Positions 50,029 to 58,771 of a DNA stretch of 64,000 nucleotides are shown here, one piece after another. The stretch lies in assembly GCA_018267615.1 (NCBI GenBank), contig JAFDYD010000004.1:115561-179560 (forward strand), written 5' to 3'. The notes under the pieces are model-generated. The model worked only from the letters and a program-made list of their open reading frames with translations. It was not told the origin of the DNA and searched no databases. A program made the position numbers and the translations under genes. Positions within the stretch are counted from its first letter, which is position 1. Each line of letters begins with the position of its first letter. Source of the stretch: Bacteroidota bacterium (GTDB taxonomy: Bacteria > Bacteroidota > Bacteroidia > Chitinophagales > Chitinophagaceae).

Positions 50029-50598
50029 ATGAGAATCGGGCTTTATTTTGGTTCGTTTAATCCGATCCATCACGGGCATTTGATCATCGCGAATTTCGTT
50101 TGTCAAAACAGCGACCTCGACCAACTTTGGTTTGTTGTCTCGCCTCAAAATCCCTTAAAACCTTCGGCGGGATTGCTAAATGAATATCATCGCCTTTTTC
50201 TTGTTAACCTGGCCATCGAAGGAGAGAATAAATTAAAAGCTTCAGATATAGAGTTTCGATTGCCGCGCCCTTCTTACACCGTCGACACACTTGCTTATCT
50301 CCAGGAAAAATATCCCCAGCACCGGTTTGCAATTATTATGGGGAGCGATAGTTTTCAAAATTTACCCAAATGGAAAAATTATCAGCAAATATTAAAGAAC
50401 TATAAGGTTTACGTTTACTTGAGAGCAGGATATGATATTGCCGAAACAACAAACTCTAATGTAACTGTTCTTAAAGCCCCGCTCCTTCAAATTTCGGCTA
50501 CCCATATCCGTGATAACATACGGGAGAAAAAATCTATCCGCTATCTAGTTCCGGATAAAGTAATGGAAGAAATTGAACGAAATAGATATTATCAATAA
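50029..50598 (+). CDS. nadD: Nicotinate-nucleotide adenylyltransferase
   Basis: The 189-residue protein begins RIGLYFGSFNPIHHGHLIIAN with the GSFNPIHHGH nucleotidyltransferase signature. DQLWFVVSPQNPLKPSAGLL, YTVDTLAYLQEKYPQHRFAIIMGSD, and PLLQISATHIRDNIREKKSIRYLVP follow (the ISATHIR motif is the second signature). It converts nicotinate mononucleotide to the dinucleotide. It lies 23 bases after feoA on the same strand. nadA, for the same pathway, is about 2.7 kb to the left. Confidence 0.95.
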   Translation: MRIGLYFGSFNPIHHGHLIIANFVCQNSDLDQLWFVVSPQNPLKPSAGLLNEYHRLFLVNLAIEGENKLKASDIEFRLPRPSYTVDTLAYLQEKYPQHRFAIIMGSDSFQNLPKWKNYQQILKNYKVYVYLRAGYDIAETTNSNVTVLKAPLLQISATHIRDNIREKKSIRYLVPDKVMEEIERNRYYQ

Positions 50599-50602
50599 GT
50601 TT

Positions 50603-50953
50603 CTAGGTCAGACCCTTTTGATCTTTTTGCGAAAGTGATTTGACGACGAGTCGATAAGAATCATCAATCATTTGTTTTAAGACTTTTTCTGACATGCGAC
50701 CTGTAACGACAATCGTATTCCAATGTCTTTTGTTCATATGATATCCAGGCAACACATCTTCATATTGTTCTCTTAGATCATCTATTATCTCCGGATCGGC
50801 TTTGACATTAAACCTCAGTGGACTTGCATCTAGTGAGGCGAGCAAAAACACTTTTCCTTTTACTTTAAACACCAATGTCGAATCTCCAAACGGAAAAGTT
50901 TCTTTCGCCGCTTTTTTCTTCAAACAATATTCCCTGAGAGATTCAATATCCAT
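50603..50953 (-). CDS. MmcQ/YjbR-family protein
   Basis: The 116-residue protein has the MmcQ/YjbR alpha-beta fold: MDIESLREYCLKKKAAKETFPFGDSTLVFKV, VFLLASLDASPLRFNVKADPE, and YHMNKRHWNTIVVTGRMSEKVLKQMIDDSYRLV. The final helix-strand block is characteristic. Function is not established; some members were suggested to bind DNA. It is convergent with nadD (four bases between stops) and divergent from the dipeptidase gene. Confidence 0.85.
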   Translation of the reverse strand: MDIESLREYCLKKKAAKETFPFGDSTLVFKVKGKVFLLASLDASPLRFNVKADPEIIDDLREQYEDVLPGYHMNKRHWNTIVVTGRMSEKVLKQMIDDSYRLVVKSLSQKDQKGLT

Positions 50954-51047
50954 GCTACAACAAATTTATGCATTCCACAAATTCCTATCGTTATTAAAAT
51001 GAATGATTAATTTTAAACTCTTTTCAAATTTCTTTATTTGAATCTGC

Positions 51048-52226
51048 ATGAAAACAATTTTTCTTGTCTTTTTGCACTTGATAATGTTTGCGTTTACAAG
51101 AGGTCAAAATGCGCAAAACATACATCAAAAGGCGCTCCTGGTGGATACGCACAATGATTTTATTAGTTCAAGTATCGAAGAGCATTTGAATTTTAATGAA
51201 GATCTAAAAGGTCGGGCTCATTCCGATCTTCAAAGAATGTTTCAGGGCGGAGTGGATGTACAAATTTTTTCTGTGTATTGTGACGACACTTATGGCAAAG
51301 GGTCCGCTTTTTCTTTTGCAAATCAGGAGATCGATTCGCTATATGTAATTGTTTCGAGAAGCGCAGGCAAAATGGAAATTGTTACAACGCCAAACGAAAT
51401 ACTGAAGGCCGTTAAAGAAAAAAAGCTTGCGGCCATGTTAGGTGTGGAAGGCGGACATATGATCGAAGATGATATAAGTAATCTGGACAGTCTTTATAAA
51501 CGAGGAGTAAGATACATGACACTTACCTGGAACAATAGTACATCATGGGCCACCTCTGCAAAAGATGAGAGCAATCATGCCTTTATCGCTTCTCCCTATG
51601 GATTGACAGATTTTGGAAAGAAAATTGTAAAAAGGATGAATGACCTTGGAATGATCGTTGATATTTCTCATGTAGGTGAAAAAACTTTTTGGGACGTGCT
51701 TTCAGTCGCTGACAAGCCGGTGATCGCGTCTCATAGTTCAGCTTACTCTATATGTCCGGTGTTTCGTAATTTAAAAGATGACCAGATAAAAGCAATAGCG
51801 AAAAATAAAGGAGTGATTCAAATAAATTTTTATTCAGGATTCATCGACAGCACGTACGAGCTAAAACAAAAAAAATTTTTCAACGCTCACAAAAAAGAAC
51901 GCGACTCTCTCGTCGCAGCAGAACATACCAGTTTTTTTATCCTTCAGTATCTAACAAAAAAATATCCTGAAGAATCCAAATCCCTGAGGCCTCCTTTATC
52001 TTTACTTATAGATCATATAGATTATATTGTAAAGCTTGTTGGACCAGATTACGTCGGCTTAGGATCTGATTTCGACGGAACAGAATCGACACCGCTTGAG
52101 TTGGATGGTGTACAGGATTTTCCGCATATCACACAGGCATTACTAGAGAGAGGATATTCAAAAAAAAATATCGAAAAAATTCTTGGAGGAAATTTTATGC
52201 GCGTGTTCAAAGCAAATACACGTTAG
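51048..52226 (+). CDS. Secreted M19-family (renal dipeptidase-type) membrane dipeptidase
   Basis: The 392-residue protein has a signal peptide (FLHLIMFAFTRGQNA). Zinc ligands are in VDTHNDFISS (His-x-Asp), Glu in LGVEGGHMIEDD, His in VDISHVGEKTF and His in IASHSSAYSICPVFRNL; GLGSDFDG is conserved as well. It hydrolyses dipeptides in the periplasm. The usual length is 380-400. It stands alone, convergent with the E1 gene. Metal ligands all appear present. Confidence 0.88.
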   Translation: MKTIFLVFLHLIMFAFTRGQNAQNIHQKALLVDTHNDFISSSIEEHLNFNEDLKGRAHSDLQRMFQGGVDVQIFSVYCDDTYGKGSAFSFANQEIDSLYVIVSRSAGKMEIVTTPNEILKAVKEKKLAAMLGVEGGHMIEDDISNLDSLYKRGVRYMTLTWNNSTSWATSAKDESNHAFIASPYGLTDFGKKIVKRMNDLGMIVDISHVGEKTFWDVLSVADKPVIASHSSAYSICPVFRNLKDDQIKAIAKNKGVIQINFYSGFIDSTYELKQKKFFNAHKKERDSLVAAEHTSFFILQYLTKKYPEESKSLRPPLSLLIDHIDYIVKLVGPDYVGLGSDFDGTESTPLELDGVQDFPHITQALLERGYSKKNIEKILGGNFMRVFKANTR

Positions 52227-52238
52227 ATGTTAACTCGT

Positions 52239-54242
52239 TCAATATTGTTTTAATTTCTTGATGTATGCATCTAAGCGTGAATTCGCCAGAAAATTTTTTT
52301 CCAGCTCAATATTGAAAGGAACGGGTGTATCAAGTGAAGCGCATCTTAATATCGGCCCATCTAGCAATTCAAAACAATGTTCACTAATCCAGGCTGAAAT
52401 TTCTCCTCCAATTCCCCCTGTTAAAGTATCCTCATGAAGCAACAGAACTTTTCCTGTTTTCTTAACTGAATTGCGGATCGAATCATAATCCAAAGGCAGC
52501 AACGTTCTAAGGTCTAAAATATCCAGAGATAATTCAGGATGTTTTGCCGCATATTCAATTGCCCAATGAACGCCTGCACCATAAGTAATGATTGAAATAT
52601 CTTCTCCTTGTTTTACCCACTTGGCCTTGCCAATTTCAATTTCAAAATAATCATCTGGTATTTTTCCGCTGATACTTCTATATAATGCCTTATGCTCAAA
52701 ATACATTACAGGATTCGGATCATTAATAGCCGCAATAAGAAGTCCCTTTGCGTCCATTGGCGTGGATGGATACACGACTTTCAAACCCGGAGTGTGCACG
52801 AACCACGATTCATTACTTTGTGAATGAAAAGGGCCTGCTCCGACTCCACCGCCAGTCGGCATGCGAATAACCACATCGGCAGGCTGCCCCCAACGGTAGT
52901 GTATTTTGGCGAGGTTATTTATAATTTGGTTGAATCCGACAGTGACGAAATCGGCAAACTGCATTTCCATCACAGCCTTGAAGTTTTCAAGACACAGTCC
53001 GAGCGCCGTCCCAACAATGGCACTTTCACAAAGCGGTGTATTCCGTATTCTTTCTTTGCCAAATTCATTCACAAAACCTTCAGTGATTTTAAAAGCTCCT
53101 CCATATTCTGCAATATCCTGTCCCATGATAACCAGATCCGGATGTGCCGTCATACTTTGCCATAATCCATCTTTGATTCCATCTATAAATCTTTTTTCAG
53201 TCGAATGTGCTGAAACAGGAATTGTTGGATTGGAATTATCTATCAGCAGTATTTCTTTATGGGTATTACCTTTCGCATAAATATCTTTCAATTCAGCCAG
53301 AGTGTTCGGGACAATTAATTTTTCATCAACTTTTAATTCTGTTTCGATATAACGCTTCGTTTCCTCACGGATAACATTAACCGAATCCGCATTCAATACT
53401 GATTGCTGAAGCAGATACATTTCATAATTCGTAACCGGATCTTTAGCGCCCCAGATTTCGAATAATTCTTTGGGGACATATTTTGTACCGCTTGCTTCTT
53501 CATGCCCACGCATTCGGAAAGTGATGCATTCAATCAAATAAGGCTTTTGATTTTGTATACAGTAATCGCGAACGCCGCGAATGGTATCATACACAGTGAG
53601 AACATTGTTGCCGTCGATTTGTACGGCGCCCATTCCATATCCCTTTGCTTTATCGACAAGATTTTCGCAGCGATACTGTTCATTAACGGGTGTGCTTAGG
53701 CCATATCCGTTGTTTTCAATAACGAAAATTACCGGCAGATCCCAAACCGCGGCAACATTCAGCGCTTCGTGAAAATCTCCTTCGCTGGTGCCACCATCTC
53801 CACTAAAGGCAAGTGATACTTTAGCTTCTTTTTTTAATTTGTACGATAACGCTACACCGTCGGCAATTGCCAGTTGTGGACCAAGGTGAGATATCATGCC
53901 ACAGATATGATGTTCTTTTGAGCCGAAATGAAAACTACGTTCACGTCCTTTTGTGTATCCATCCTGACTTCCCTGCCACTGTAGAAATAATTTATGAAGA
54001 GGCATCTTGCGCGAAGTGAAAACACCCAGGTTTCGATGCAATGGCATAATCCATTCATCTTCCTGTAAAGCCAGCGTTGCACCAACGGAAATGGCCTCTT
54101 GACCGATACCGCTGAACCATTTGCTTATCTTGCCTTGCCTGAGCAATAGAAGCATTTTTTCTTCGATCAACCGTGGAAGTAAAATATTTTTATAGATTTC
54201 GATAAGCTGATCGTCAGATAATTCTTTTCGATTGAATTGCAT
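52239..54242 (-). CDS. 2-oxo acid dehydrogenase E1, alpha and beta subunits fused
   Basis: The 667-residue protein is an E1α-E1β fusion. Residues 1-330 are the alpha part with GIGQEAISVGATLAL and the thiamine-PP motif GDGGTSEGDFHEALN ending in NNGYG. Residues about 335-667 are the beta part with GQDIAEYGGAFKITEG, FADFVTVGFNQIINNLAKI, MPTGGGVGAGPFHSQSNESW and EDTLTGGIGGEIS. It likely serves a branched-chain or related 2-oxo acid dehydrogenase. No E2 or E3 gene is adjacent. It is convergent with the dipeptidase gene (12 bases between stops). Confidence 0.9.
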   Translation of the reverse strand: MQFNRKELSDDQLIEIYKNILLPRLIEEKMLLLLRQGKISKWFSGIGQEAISVGATLALQEDEWIMPLHRNLGVFTSRKMPLHKLFLQWQGSQDGYTKGRERSFHFGSKEHHICGMISHLGPQLAIADGVALSYKLKKEAKVSLAFSGDGGTSEGDFHEALNVAAVWDLPVIFVIENNGYGLSTPVNEQYRCENLVDKAKGYGMGAVQIDGNNVLTVYDTIRGVRDYCIQNQKPYLIECITFRMRGHEEASGTKYVPKELFEIWGAKDPVTNYEMYLLQQSVLNADSVNVIREETKRYIETELKVDEKLIVPNTLAELKDIYAKGNTHKEILLIDNSNPTIPVSAHSTEKRFIDGIKDGLWQSMTAHPDLVIMGQDIAEYGGAFKITEGFVNEFGKERIRNTPLCESAIVGTALGLCLENFKAVMEMQFADFVTVGFNQIINNLAKIHYRWGQPADVVIRMPTGGGVGAGPFHSQSNESWFVHTPGLKVVYPSTPMDAKGLLIAAINDPNPVMYFEHKALYRSISGKIPDDYFEIEIGKAKWVKQGEDISIITYGAGVHWAIEYAAKHPELSLDILDLRTLLPLDYDSIRNSVKKTGKVLLLHEDTLTGGIGGEISAWISEHCFELLDGPILRCASLDTPVPFNIELEKNFLANSRLDAYIKKLKQY

Positions 54243-54295
54243 AATTCAATAAATAGTGAGGTCAGTAAAATCCAATCCCTTTTCACAGCGAAAAT

Positions 54296-54652
54296 TTATT
54301 CAGAGTCACGCTTCTTCTTTCCTTCATCTTTGTAAAGCAGTGAAGTAATGATCGACAAAAGCAAACTGAAAAGCAGCGCCCACCAAAATCCGTCAACACT
54401 AAATCCCCTGACAAATTTTCCCGCAAGTAAAATAATACATGCGTTGATTACAAACAGAAATAAACCAAATGTAATAATCGTAATGGGAAATGTAAGTATG
54501 ATCAGAATCGGTTTTAAAATTGCATTCAAAATTGCCAATACAATTGCAAGCACAAGCGCTGTCAGAAACGTATCTATATGAATGCCGCTTAAAATATATG
54601 ACAGTCCGAAAGCCACCACTGCTGAAATAATAATGCGCAGAATAATATTCAT
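54296..54652 (-). CDS. Small membrane protein of the phage-holin-like superfamily (family IV type)
   Basis: The 118-residue protein has four hydrophobic stretches (IIISAVVAFGLSYILSG, FLTALVLAIVLAILNAIL, LTFPITIITFGLFLFVINACIIL and FWWALLFSLLLSIITSLLY) and a charged tail. This is the layout of the 'mycobacterial 4 TMS phage holin' family, which is common in non-phage loci. It is probably not a phage holin here. It is 53 bases after the E1 gene's start on the same strand. Confidence 0.75.
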   Translation of the reverse strand: MNIILRIIISAVVAFGLSYILSGIHIDTFLTALVLAIVLAILNAILKPILIILTFPITIITFGLFLFVINACIILLAGKFVRGFSVDGFWWALLFSLLLSIITSLLYKDEGKKKRDSE

Positions 54653-54731
54653 ATCCCTGAAAATCTTATTTGAAAAATACGAAATTCCTGAGGAACTGTG
54701 CGTTAATTCAGCAAAATCATTTTACCTCGTG

Positions 54732-56033
54732 TTATACAACCACCAGCTCATAGAAATCCTCGGGGTTTAAATATTTATTCGCCAGTGCATGCAGTTCCTG
54801 CGGTGTAATTGTCTTTATAGTGTTTATGCCTTTGTAAAAATAATTTTCGTCGAGGTTATTTAAGACAATGCTTTTCCATCTTCCGGCAACATGAAACGGC
54901 CCATCAAGATCTCCGAGAATTGTACCTATCATGAAATTGCGTGTAGTCTGCAGTTCTTCTTCGCCGATCGGCTCATCGCGCAATGATTTCATCTCCTTAT
55001 ACACCTCTGCAATAGTAGCATCCGAAACTTCAACTCCGGCTTCCGTACTGATCAACAATCCACTTTCCTGAATCTGATTCAATAAGTAACTATATATCCC
55101 GTAGGTATAACCCTTATCTTCACGGATATTGGCCATAAGTCGAGATCCAAAAAATCCACCGAAAACATTATTTAACACTTGCATTTTTTGAAAGTCAGGG
55201 TGATGGCGATTTGGAAAACTTCTACCGATACGAATAGCTCCCTGCACACCATTTGGATCGTTGATGACTTTATATTTTTTTTCCGCCGCTGGAGAAATCT
55301 TATGTTCAATATTACCTGCGGCATTTTTGCCAGGATGTAATGGCAAAGAACCAAAATGATTTTCGATTTCCTTTATAAGGCCATCAGGTAATTTCCCCGC
55401 CGCAAAAATGATGCAACGGCCATTTTGATAATTGTTTTTATAAAAATCTTTTATTTCTCCCTGCTGTAAAAGATCATAATCCTGCAGCTCACTGTACCTG
55501 CCATATGGATGATCTTTTCCAAATAAATATGCTTCTATAAGACGACCCGCAACAAAATCATTTTTTTTGAGATTTACCTGCAATCGCTGTTGCATATTTC
55601 GTTTGTAAGTTTCAAGTTCCTCTTGTGGAAAAACCGAATCTGTAATCAACTCAGAAACGACGGGCAGCAATTCATTTACATGTTTTGTCAAACAATGAAG
55701 CGATATTTCGGCAGTTTCATTTTGACAATGCCTATTGAGATAAGCGCCATAATATTCGAAATGCTCATTGATTGTAAATGCATTCTTTTTACTCGTTCCA
55801 TTTTTTAGAAGATAATTGGTAGTCGCTGCAACAAGATTTTTTTCTTCATACCAATTCCCCGCAAAGAAAACCCAGTTTAACATCAACGTATCCTGAGTGC
55901 CAAGATTGATCGTGTATAATTCCACACCATTCTTCAGTGTATATTTCTGATACGGCGGCAATGCAAGATGAAATTCAACCGCGTCTATAATTTTTGGCGC
56001 TTTTTTTCTATTCAACATCGTCTGTACTGTCAT
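54732..56033 (-). CDS. M16-family peptidase-like protein, non-catalytic partner
   Basis: Starting at MTVQTMLNRKKAPKI this is 433 residues. It has the M16 fold (YTLKNGVELYTI, VFGGFFGSRLMANIREDKGYTYGIYSYL near residue 305, and EDFYELVVV at the end). The N-terminal zinc motif HxxEH is absent; residues there read TTNYLLKNGTSKKNA. The gene follows its active partner by 10 bases (stop 56044, start 56033), as in the typical M16B pair. It is likely the structural subunit of a heterodimer. A longer ATG start at 56090 would overlap the partner by 47 bases. Confidence 0.85.
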   Translation of the reverse strand: MTVQTMLNRKKAPKIIDAVEFHLALPPYQKYTLKNGVELYTINLGTQDTLMLNWVFFAGNWYEEKNLVAATTNYLLKNGTSKKNAFTINEHFEYYGAYLNRHCQNETAEISLHCLTKHVNELLPVVSELITDSVFPQEELETYKRNMQQRLQVNLKKNDFVAGRLIEAYLFGKDHPYGRYSELQDYDLLQQGEIKDFYKNNYQNGRCIIFAAGKLPDGLIKEIENHFGSLPLHPGKNAAGNIEHKISPAAEKKYKVINDPNGVQGAIRIGRSFPNRHHPDFQKMQVLNNVFGGFFGSRLMANIREDKGYTYGIYSYLLNQIQESGLLISTEAGVEVSDATIAEVYKEMKSLRDEPIGEEELQTTRNFMIGTILGDLDGPFHVAGRWKSIVLNNLDENYFYKGINTIKTITPQELHALANKYLNPEDFYELVVV

Positions 56034-56043
56034 GTTCTGCGTA

Positions 56044-57282
56044 TTAATTATTGCTGTAGTAATAAAGTGTATTGCTGTTATTGGAATCAAAAATTCGCTG
56101 GCTGGTAGTTAAAATATTTTCCGCGGTCACCGCATGGTATTTATCCAATTCTGTATTCATCAAATTGGCGTCGCCGAGCAATTCATACATCGCCAGATTG
56201 ATTGCGCGGTTCATCACGCTCATATCTTCAAACAATATGGCTGATTCTGTTTTATTTTTTACTTTAACGAGTTCTTTTTCTGCAATGAGACCCGATTTCA
56301 ATTTTGCCAATTCTTCTTCAATAGCTCTGTCTGCATCTTCCATCTTCACACCTTTAACCAATTTCCCTTCAATCACAACCAATCCTGCATCTGTAGATCC
56401 TGTATGATAGCTTTCAATATGGCTGAATAATTTTTTTTCTTTTATCAGCGTCTGATGCAGCCGGGAAGAATCGCCTTCTCCTAAAACCTCAGTGAGTAAA
56501 TCGACAGTATAATAATCTTTATCTAACCTGGTTCCCATATGATAACATTTGTACAAAGCATCGAGCGGAACATCAGCTTTCACCTCCAGTTTGCGTGCAG
56601 CAGTTTGCTTCGGTTCGATAGGTAATTGACGATTATATTTTTCTCCAGCAGGAATACTTCCAAACCATTTCTCCGCGAGGTTATAAACAGATGCGGGGTC
56701 AACATTTCCTGCTACTACAAGAATCGCATTCACTGGCCTGTAATATTTATAGAAGAAATTTTTTACATCAGTCAATTGTGCATGTTCTATATGACTAAGC
56801 TCTTTCCCAATCGTCATCCATCGATATGGATGTACTTTATAAGCGAGTTCGCGCATTTTAAACCAAACATCCCCATAAGGTTTATTAATATAATGTTCTT
56901 TGAATTCTTCAGAAACAACTTTGCGTTGAACATCCAGGCTTTTCTCGCTGAATGCCAAAGAAAGCATGCGATCACTTTCAAGCCAAAAAGCTGTTTCCAG
57001 ATTTTCTGCGGGCAATTGAATGTGGTAGTTGGTAAGATCGTTGGTTGTAAAAGCGTTGTTTTCGCCTCCGGCCAACTGCAATGGAGTTTCGAAGTCGGAA
57101 ATATTAACAGAGCCTCCAAACATTAAATGTTCAAACAAATGCGCAAATCCAGTTTTGTCCGGACTCTCATCTCGCGCACCCACATCATATAAAACATTTA
57201 ACACGGCCATTGGCGTTGAAGTATCCTTGTGAACCAATAACCTTAGTCCATTCGTCAACAAAAATTTTTCAAATTGTATCAT
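56044..57282 (-). CDS. M16-family zinc peptidase (catalytic subunit)
   Basis: The 412-residue protein starts MIQFEKFLLTNGLRLLVHKD and carries the inverted zinc motif HLFEHLMFGG (His-x-x-Glu-His). ENNAFTTNDLTNYHIQLP, SEEFKEHYINKPYGDVWFK and LTEVLGEGDSSRLHQTLI follow. It is a mitochondrial-processing-peptidase-like enzyme. Most such pairs process peptides in the periplasm; no signal peptide is visible here, so it may stay in the cytoplasm. Its partner gene is directly downstream. Confidence 0.9.
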   Translation of the reverse strand: MIQFEKFLLTNGLRLLVHKDTSTPMAVLNVLYDVGARDESPDKTGFAHLFEHLMFGGSVNISDFETPLQLAGGENNAFTTNDLTNYHIQLPAENLETAFWLESDRMLSLAFSEKSLDVQRKVVSEEFKEHYINKPYGDVWFKMRELAYKVHPYRWMTIGKELSHIEHAQLTDVKNFFYKYYRPVNAILVVAGNVDPASVYNLAEKWFGSIPAGEKYNRQLPIEPKQTAARKLEVKADVPLDALYKCYHMGTRLDKDYYTVDLLTEVLGEGDSSRLHQTLIKEKKLFSHIESYHTGSTDAGLVVIEGKLVKGVKMEDADRAIEEELAKLKSGLIAEKELVKVKNKTESAILFEDMSVMNRAINLAMYELLGDANLMNTELDKYHAVTAENILTTSQRIFDSNNSNTLYYYSNN

Positions 57283-57371
57283 ATAATGAGAATTTCCCTG
57301 TTTAGCGATGGGAATTTGATTAAAAAGAACACAAAATAAAGAAGAGTTGTTGAATCCGTTTGTAAAGATTT

Positions 57372-58595
57372 CTAAAAAATGCTCCTGATCTTTAGGGAGA
57401 GTTCGGTGAGACCCTCGCGTCTTTTCACAATAACTCGTATTCTGTCACCAATATTTTGAAGCATACTTTTGTAAGCCTGCAGATTCAAACTGAAGTTGTT
57501 ATTCAGTGCAACGATAACATCGTCTACCTTAAAACCTGCTTTTTCCGCCGGCGAACCTTTCATAACGTCGCCAACCAAAATCTGACCATCGATCCAATAA
57601 AGTCCGAGGCCCGTATATGAATAATCGAAGGGATCGCGATAATGTGAATTCGGAATCAAATAAAAATCTCTACGTTCATAATTCAAATAAACATTAAAAC
57701 GGCGCAATATATCGTTACCCAATAATCCGCCGAGATAGGGATAAGAGGTCACATTATATTCATCATCAAAAATAAAAGTAGGCACATTGCGAAACTTATA
57801 TGGGCCAATTTTTAGTTCTTTAATAGTCGTCAGCAACATGTCGGTTTTCCCCCCAAGCCCTTGCGCCTGAGTTGGCACAGGTTTTTTGTTTGAACTAAGA
57901 ATGGAACTGTCCGACACAAAATCGGATGACAGTAGTAAGCATAGTCCCGCACCGGTATCAAAATAAAATCGTGCGTTGATCGCCTTATCATCTCTTATGC
58001 GCGCAACTTGAGTAGGAAGGTTTATCAAGACAGGACGGAATAAAAATCCTCCCCTTGGAAATTTCATATAGCCACGGGTATAGACATATATTTTATTGCT
58101 GTCGTAATCGATTTTGACAATGTATCGTGAAAAAAAACTGTACCCAATGATGCCGTCGATTCTATCGCCGTACACACTGCTTAGGATATCGTAATCGCTT
58201 ACGTGAAAATCGAGGCTGTCCACCTTAATACCACCGATCCTTAATGTTTCATTGTAAACGAATTTTACCTGTCTGATTCCGGCGATACCTCGAATGGTTT
58301 TGTCAGAAGCTTGTGGTTGTATTTTTAGTTTTACACAAGTGAGGGAGTCGAGAGAGATACCTCCGCTTCCCGTATCCAGGATGAAATTGAGAGAATCTGG
58401 ATGATCACCCAATTGTGCTCTGATAATAATAACACCACCAGTAAATGTTGTAAATGGGAAAGAAGAAATCAATTTTGACGGAGACGGAATAAACTCTTCT
58501 TGCGCATTTGCTGTTATGGATAAAATGAAAAACAGCAGCGTTGAAAAAAAACGAAAAATTTTTCTGAATGCCTTGAAATAGGAAAAATCAAACAT
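57372..58595 (-). CDS. Secreted retropepsin-like aspartic protease with C-terminal PDZ domain
   Basis: Starting at MFDFSYFKAFRKIFRFF this is 407 residues with a signal peptide ending near SITANAQEE. The two halves each have an Asp motif: NFILDTGSGGISL and FYFDTGAGLCLLL. A C-terminal PDZ segment has VGDVMKGSPAEKAGFKVDDVIVAL and GDRIRVIVKRREG. The double-Asp single-chain layout resembles pepsin-like proteases of Bacteroidota. A longer start at 58688 adds a non-conserved tail. Confidence 0.85.
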   Translation of the reverse strand: MFDFSYFKAFRKIFRFFSTLLFFILSITANAQEEFIPSPSKLISSFPFTTFTGGVIIIRAQLGDHPDSLNFILDTGSGGISLDSLTCVKLKIQPQASDKTIRGIAGIRQVKFVYNETLRIGGIKVDSLDFHVSDYDILSSVYGDRIDGIIGYSFFSRYIVKIDYDSNKIYVYTRGYMKFPRGGFLFRPVLINLPTQVARIRDDKAINARFYFDTGAGLCLLLSSDFVSDSSILSSNKKPVPTQAQGLGGKTDMLLTTIKELKIGPYKFRNVPTFIFDDEYNVTSYPYLGGLLGNDILRRFNVYLNYERRDFYLIPNSHYRDPFDYSYTGLGLYWIDGQILVGDVMKGSPAEKAGFKVDDVIVALNNNFSLNLQAYKSMLQNIGDRIRVIVKRREGLTELSLKIRSIF

Positions 58596-58736
58596 GGTGT
58601 TCTTATGGCAGCACATTAGCAGTTGGTTTTCGCTGAAAAAGCAGTAATCATGAAAAACTGTACATGAAATCGGTAGCAATATATTCATGATTTCCTAATT
58701 AAATTTACAAAATATGGCAGTGCGAACGTGCTGTAT

Positions 58737-58744
58737 TAAATTTG
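58737..58744 (+). promoter_or_regulatory. −7 promoter box (TAAATTTG) of mqnC
   Basis: The box matches TANNTTTG and lies 27 bases before the ATG at 58772. The −33 position has no clear TTTG. Confidence 0.35.
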
Positions 58745-58771
58745 TCACAAAAAAAGGATAAATAAGTACCA

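Noticed and set aside
54296..54652. Prophage remnant, because of the holin-like gene
   Set aside because: The four-helix holin-like family is common outside phage, and no phage genes are adjacent.
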